NCBI RefSeq assembly: GCF_001552655.1
Contig: NZ_BCRP01000009.1
Coordinates: forward strand, 61,383 to 125,382
Origin: Alicyclobacillus kakegawensis NBRC 103104
GTDB lineage: Bacteria > Bacillota > Bacilli > Alicyclobacillales > Alicyclobacillaceae
Direction: 5' to 3'
Length of the DNA stretch: 64,000 bases
The position numbers and the translations under genes were made by a program. Position 1 is the stretch's first letter. Every line of letters begins with the position of its first letter. The notes under the pieces are model-generated. The model searched no databases and was not told the DNA's origin. It saw only the letters and a list, made by a program, of their open reading frames with translations. Positions 58,953 to 64,000 of this stretch are shown one piece after another.

Positions 58953-59891
58953 ATGAGCGAGCTGCGAGACACCGCCGTGCGCGGTTTGGCCCGCGACGGG
59001 CGGGTGCGGCTCTTGGCCTGCGTGACGACCAAGCTGGTGAATGAACTGCAACGGCGCCATGGGACTTGGCCGGTGGCCACCGCCGCCTTGGGGCGCACCG
59101 CTTCTGTCGCCGCGATGATGGCCACAGACCTAAAGGGGGAAGAGCGGCTGGCCGTGCAGGTTAGAGGAGACGGGCCGCTCGGCGCAATCGTCGTCGATGC
59201 GGACTCCGCCGGGCACGTGCGTGGTTACGTGCAGCATCCGCAGGTGCACTTGCCGGCCAATGCTCTCGGCAAGCTGGACGTCGGCGGCGCGGTCGGCCGC
59301 GGCATGCTGTATGTCCTGCGCGACATGGGCCTGCGGGAAGTGTACCGGGGCGGTGTGGAGTTGAGGAGCGGGGAGATTGGCGACGATTTCGCCTATTATT
59401 TTGCCGCTTCCGAGCAGACGCCATCGTCTGTGGGAGCCGGTGTGTTGGTGGATACGGACAACACGGTCATCTGCGCGGGTGGGTTCATTGTCCAATTGCT
59501 GCCCGGGCATACGGATGAGGACATCGACTGGTTGGAATCCCGCGTGCGTTCCCTGGCCGGTGTGACGGATCTCTTGCGGGAGGGCGCCAGCGCCCGCGAT
59601 TTGGGGGAAATCGTGCTGCCGGGGACCGAGGTGTTGGACGAGCGTCCGCTTAGTTTTCGCTGCACCTGCTCGCGCCAGCGCCTGCGCGGCATTCTGAAGA
59701 GCATGGGCCCGAAGGAGCTGCGGGACATGATAGACAGCCAGGGCGGGGCGGAGGTGGTCTGCCACTTTTGCGCGCAGGTATACCGCTTCACCGCCGACGA
59801 GTTGGCGGCTATGGCAGAGGAAGTGGAATCGGGGCAGGATGCCCTGCACCGGGAAGGCATTCTGTCCGACGATGGGAGGGATGAGCCATGA
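58953..59891 (+). CDS. hslO: Redox-regulated chaperone Hsp33
   Basis: A 312-residue holdase activated by disulfide formation. The C-terminal redox switch is CTC (near 240) and CHFC (near 273), binding zinc in the reduced state. N-terminal VTTKLVNELQRRHGT and VQVRGDGPLGAIVVDAD fit the family. ATG 58953 follows GGGGTGG. Overlaps folP by 4 bases (ATGA). Confidence 0.95.
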   Translation: MSELRDTAVRGLARDGRVRLLACVTTKLVNELQRRHGTWPVATAALGRTASVAAMMATDLKGEERLAVQVRGDGPLGAIVVDADSAGHVRGYVQHPQVHLPANALGKLDVGGAVGRGMLYVLRDMGLREVYRGGVELRSGEIGDDFAYYFAASEQTPSSVGAGVLVDTDNTVICAGGFIVQLLPGHTDEDIDWLESRVRSLAGVTDLLREGASARDLGEIVLPGTEVLDERPLSFRCTCSRQRLRGILKSMGPKELRDMIDSQGGAEVVCHFCAQVYRFTADELAAMAEEVESGQDALHREGILSDDGRDEP

Positions 59892-60715
59892 CGGTCAGAT
59901 TGGAAACGGCCGCTGCGGGGTCCACGGTGGCGGAACGGCCGCGGGTGCAGGTGATGGGCATTGTCAATGTGACCCCCGATTCGTTTTCCGACGGCGGCCG
60001 CTACTATGAGGTGAAGCAGGCCCTGCAGCATGCTTACCGGCTGCTGGAGGCGGGGGCGGACATCCTCGATATTGGCGGCGAGAGCACGCGCCCCGGGCAC
60101 ACGCCGGTGGACGCGGACGAGGAATGGCGCCGGATTGAGCCGGTGCTGCGAGAGTTGGCCCAGCACACCGATGCGACTCTGTCGGTGGATACCTACAAGA
60201 GCGTGACCGCCCAACGCGCATTGGACGCGGGCGTACATATCATCAACGATGTGTGGGGCGGCCTGGCGGACGAGGGCATGCTGCGCACGGTGGCGGCGGC
60301 CGGGTGCACGTACATCTGGATGCACAATCGCCAGGAGCCGGCAGCGGCCGATCCGTTCGCGACTCTGCTCACGGATACGCAGCGCGGGGTGGAGCGCTGC
60401 CTGGAGGCGGGCATCCGCCCGGAGAAGCTGTGGCTGGACCCTGGCATCGGCTTTGGTAAGACGTATGAACATAACCTCTCGGTGCTCAGGCGCCTGCCTG
60501 AGTACTGCCGGCTTGGCTACCCGGTGCTGCTGGGAACCAGCCGCAAGCGGTTCATCGGCAGAACCTTGGACAAGGATGTCGACAGCCGGCTCGTGGGTTC
60601 GCTGGCGACGGTCTCCTGGGGCGTGATGGCTGGAGTGCGGGCGGTGCGGGTGCACGACGTGGCCGAGACGGTGGAGACCTGCCGCATGCTCGAGGCCATC
60701 CTGGCAGCGGGGTGA
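59888..60715 (+). CDS. folP: Dihydropteroate synthase
   Basis: A 275-residue folate enzyme and sulfonamide target: VMGIVNVTPDSFSDGG, DIGGESTRPGH, DPGIGFGKTYEHNL and LGTSRKRFIG. Start overlaps the hslO stop. The pabA/pabB/pabC genes upstream and folB downstream, present in B. subtilis, are absent here. Confidence 0.96.
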   Translation: MTVRLETAAAGSTVAERPRVQVMGIVNVTPDSFSDGGRYYEVKQALQHAYRLLEAGADILDIGGESTRPGHTPVDADEEWRRIEPVLRELAQHTDATLSVDTYKSVTAQRALDAGVHIINDVWGGLADEGMLRTVAAAGCTYIWMHNRQEPAAADPFATLLTDTQRGVERCLEAGIRPEKLWLDPGIGFGKTYEHNLSVLRRLPEYCRLGYPVLLGTSRKRFIGRTLDKDVDSRLVGSLATVSWGVMAGVRAVRVHDVAETVETCRMLEAILAAG

Positions 60716-60719
60716 GGCC

Positions 60720-61259
60720 ATGGAGCTGGTCAAGGCTTACATCGGGATGGGGTCCAACCTCGGCGACCGCGCGGGAACGCTTCTGCGGGCGACAGAGAGG
60801 CTGCAAAGGTTGGCCAGCGGCCCCATGCGGGTGTCCGGAGTATACGAGACCAAACCTGTCGGCTACGTGGACCAACCGGACTTTCTCAATCTGGTTGTCG
60901 AGCTGCCCGTGGCCCTGCCGCCGCTCGAACTTCTGACGCGACTGCAACGGATAGAGGCCGATTTTGGCCGTGTGCGGGACATTCGCTTTGGTCCACGCAC
61001 GTTGGATCTAGATATTCTGCTCTACGGGGACGCGTACGTCTGCTTTTCCATGCTGCAGGTGCCGCACCCGCGCCTGTGGGAGCGGGCGTTCGCGCTGGTC
61101 CCGTTGGCTGAGCTGGTGCCTTCGCGTCGGGCCTTAGGGGGCGGGACCATCGGCCGTCGAGCAGAGAATTTGCGACGAGAGGGGGGCGTGCGGCGTGTCG
61201 GAGACCTTCGCCAGGCGGCTGCGCGCGTATCGCAAGCTGAAACGCCTCACCCAGGTTGA
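60720..61259 (+). CDS. folK: HPPK, 6-hydroxymethyl-7,8-dihydropterin pyrophosphokinase
   Basis: A 179-residue enzyme supplying the FolP substrate. AYIGMGSNLGDR, VYETKPVGYVDQPDFLNLV, and the HPPK signature RFGPRTLDLDILLYG. Starts 4 bases after folP; its last 65 bases overlap yazB, so the extreme C-terminus (about 20 residues) is an extension without family similarity. Confidence 0.95.
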   Translation: MELVKAYIGMGSNLGDRAGTLLRATERLQRLASGPMRVSGVYETKPVGYVDQPDFLNLVVELPVALPPLELLTRLQRIEADFGRVRDIRFGPRTLDLDILLYGDAYVCFSMLQVPHPRLWERAFALVPLAELVPSRRALGGGTIGRRAENLRREGGVRRVGDLRQAAARVSQAETPHPG

Positions 61260-61404
61260 ACTCGCGCGGAGGGCAGGGGTCAGCCTGGCTGTCGTCGGAG
61301 GTTTGGAGCGGGGGACACGTTCGCCCACGCCAGAAGTCGTCCATCGCATCTGCCGCGTCCTCGAAGTGGACGACCAGGAGTTGTGGTCCCGCGCGCTGTG
61401 CTGA
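61195..61404 (+). CDS. yazB: Small XRE-family DNA-binding protein (YazB)
   Basis: 69 residues forming a single Cro/CI helix-turn-helix (RLRAYRKLKRLTQVELARRAGVS...VVGGLERGTRSPT). GTG start with AGAGGGGGG upstream, nested in the folK end. Matches the small regulator YazB after folK in B. subtilis; its target is not known. dusB (yacF), which follows in B. subtilis, is missing. Confidence 0.88.
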   Translation: MSETFARRLRAYRKLKRLTQVELARRAGVSLAVVGGLERGTRSPTPEVVHRICRVLEVDDQELWSRALC

Positions 61405-61448
61405 CAGAAAAATAACAAATATGGACATGAATGCGTTCCCCAGGTTCG

Positions 61449-61477
61449 TTGACTTTCCTTCCGTGGCTCTCTATAAT
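61449..61477 (+). promoter_or_regulatory. Sigma-A promoter of greA
   Basis: TTGACT (61449-61454), 17 bases, TATAAT (61472-61477). It gives a leader of about 200 bases before greA. Confidence 0.85.
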
Positions 61478-61508
61478 TTCGCCTAGACGCAATCTGGAAA
61501 CGCGGTGA

Positions 61509-61583
61509 AACACTGCGATGCGGCGCCGAGGCGGCTGGCAGCACGCCAGTCTGTGCGGACGGCGGACGCATCGTCAGTGTTTT
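61509..61583 (+). promoter_or_regulatory. Long hairpin in the greA leader, attenuator-like
   Basis: AACACTG-C-GATGCG (61509-61522) pairs with CGCATC-GT-CAGTGTT (61567-61581) around a 44-base interior, and TTT CT follows. The shape resembles an intrinsic terminator 30 bases downstream of the transcription start and 100 bases before greA. Confidence 0.5.
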
Positions 61584-61686
61584 CTACCATCTTGCTGGGT
61601 AATACTGTCGCTGCTGACGGGCATAGAGATGGATAGCGAGTAAGCCGGAGGTTTGAACAATGGCGGATTTTAAAGGAGAGACAAGT

Positions 61687-62163
61687 ATGGCAGAAAAGGA
61701 AGTTCTGCTGACTCCCGAAGGGCTGCAGAAATTGGAGGAAGAACTGGAGCACCTGAAGACGGTCAAGCGTCGCGAGGTGGCCGAGCGGATCAAATTAGCC
61801 ATCAGTTATGGAGATATTAGCGAAAATTCCGAGTATGAGGACGCCAAGAATGAACAGGCGTTCGTGGAGGGACGCATCCTCACCCTGGAGAAGATGCTGC
61901 GCAACGCCCGCGTGATTCAGAACAACGAGGTCGACACCGACATTGTCAGCATTGGATCAACCGTGAAGCTGAAGGACCTCGAATTCGACGAAGAGGTGGA
62001 ATACACGATTGTCGGTTCCGCCGAGGCAGATCCCGCGCGCAACAAGATCTCCAATGAATCGCCGGTGGGCAAGGCGTTGCTGGGGAAGGCGGTTGGATCG
62101 GTCGTGGATGTGGCCGTCCCGTCTGGGACCATCCAGTTTCGCATCCTTGAGATCAAGCGCTGA
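61687..62163 (+). CDS. greA: Transcription elongation factor GreA
   Basis: A 158-residue factor that stimulates RNA cleavage in backtracked polymerase. N-terminal coiled coil with the tip [15 protein letters not shown] and a C-terminal FKBP-like domain ([20 protein letters not shown]). ATG 61687 has AAAGGAGAG upstream and matches family starts; ATG 61660 is less likely. Own promoter and long leader. Confidence 0.96.
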   Translation: MAEKEVLLTPEGLQKLEEELEHLKTVKRREVAERIKLAISYGDISENSEYEDAKNEQAFVEGRILTLEKMLRNARVIQNNEVDTDIVSIGSTVKLKDLEFDEEVEYTIVGSAEADPARNKISNESPVGKALLGKAVGSVVDVAVPSGTIQFRILEIKR

Positions 62164-62218
62164 GTGGTCTTTCGCGCTGCTTCGACTGTTTGTCCATGCG
62201 CGTCGCAGGGCTTGTATG

Positions 62219-62278
62219 TATAATGAACAGGACTGGACAATGGGAGGCGAGACCAGGCGCAGCGTCTGGTGCTCGCCT
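62219..62278 (+). promoter_or_regulatory. -10 box and leader hairpin upstream of lysS
   Basis: TATAAT at 62219-62224 without a good -35 at 16-18 bases. Then a stem AGGCGAGACCAG (62245-62256) / CTGGT-G-CTCGCCT (62266-62278) with one bulge, ending 8 bases before the GTGAGGTG ribosome site. No T-run. Confidence 0.45.
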
Positions 62279-62293
62279 GTATTCGTGAGGTGA

Positions 62294-63847
<1,554 letters not shown>

Positions 63848-63884
63848 GCTGCCAGGTGCCTTCATGGACGGGGCGTGCGCGGTC

Positions 63885-63917
63885 AAGCGCGCGGGGACAC
63901 GCGGGCCCGCGCGCTTT
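63885..63917 (+). terminator. Terminator after lysS
   Basis: Perfect 11-bp stem AAGCGCGCGGG / CCCGCGCGCTT, 10-base loop, then T and GG. Nothing recognisable follows to the window end. Confidence 0.7.
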
Positions 63918-64000
63918 GGTTCACAGCCCAGGTTACGTTGCTTGCGGACGCCGGGCCATCATACAGAAATTTACATGCATGATCCCGCTTGCACTCGGAG

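Overview
The window is a chromosomal core segment of a GC-rich, endospore-forming member of the Firmicutes (class Bacilli). The order tmk, darA, holB, ricT, yabA, rsmI, abrB, metS, tatD, rnmV, rsmA, yabG, veg, sspF, ispE, purR, ridA, spoVG, glmU, prs, ctc, pth, fin, mfd, spoVT, yabM, yabN, hbs, rqcP, yabP, yabQ, divIC, yabR, spoIIE, yabS, yabT, tilS, hpt, ftsH, hslO, folP, folK, yazB, greA, lysS is the origin-proximal order known from Bacillus subtilis. High GC, frequent GTG/TTG starts and this gene set suggest an Alicyclobacillaceae-type organism. The family guess is inference; the spore-former assignment is firm.

Layout. 1-4.5 kb: end of an amino acid decarboxylase, then replication and signalling genes. 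4.7-10.2 kb: abrB, a long AT-rich gap, a T-box leader, metS and RNA-processing genes. 10.3-13.4 kb: a YkuK-like protein, a glycosyltransferase, yabG, veg behind tandem sigma-A promoters, and sspF (too short for routine calling). 13.45-17.0 kb: a cyanophycinase/cyanophycin synthetase pair behind what reads as a forespore (sigma-F/sigma-G) promoter, an insertion relative to B. subtilis. 17-24 kb: ispE, purR, ridA, then an inserted formate module (FNT channel, molybdopterin formate dehydrogenase, DUF1641 partner). 24.2-40.3 kb: spoVG to yabR with recognisable sigma-H, sigma-G and sigma-A promoters and an odd repeat-rich gap between pth and fin. 40.4-48.9 kb: a second inserted block with a DUF1028 Ntn-type protein, a five-gene dipeptide ABC transporter operon, two small orphan genes, a CmpA-like microprotein and comEB. 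49-64 kb: spoIIE behind a Spo0A-type promoter, the permuted vWA protein YabS and kinase YabT, tilS, hpt, ftsH, an HD-GYP protein at the coaX position, hslO, a reduced folate cluster (folP-folK), yazB, greA and lysS.

How it fits together. The segment mixes housekeeping genes with sporulation genes spanning commitment (abrB, spoVG, spoIIE), the forespore (fin, spoVT, sspF) and the mother cell (yabG, yabP, yabQ, possibly cmpA). The main departures from the standard order are the cyanophycin pair, the formate module and the peptide-uptake block. All three concern nitrogen or carbon supply. The cyanophycin pair, whose promoter matches the sigma-F consensus and nearly matches sigma-G, is the most interesting candidate for an undescribed role: nitrogen storage in the developing spore. 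No mobile elements, CRISPR arrays, rRNA or tRNA genes were recognised.
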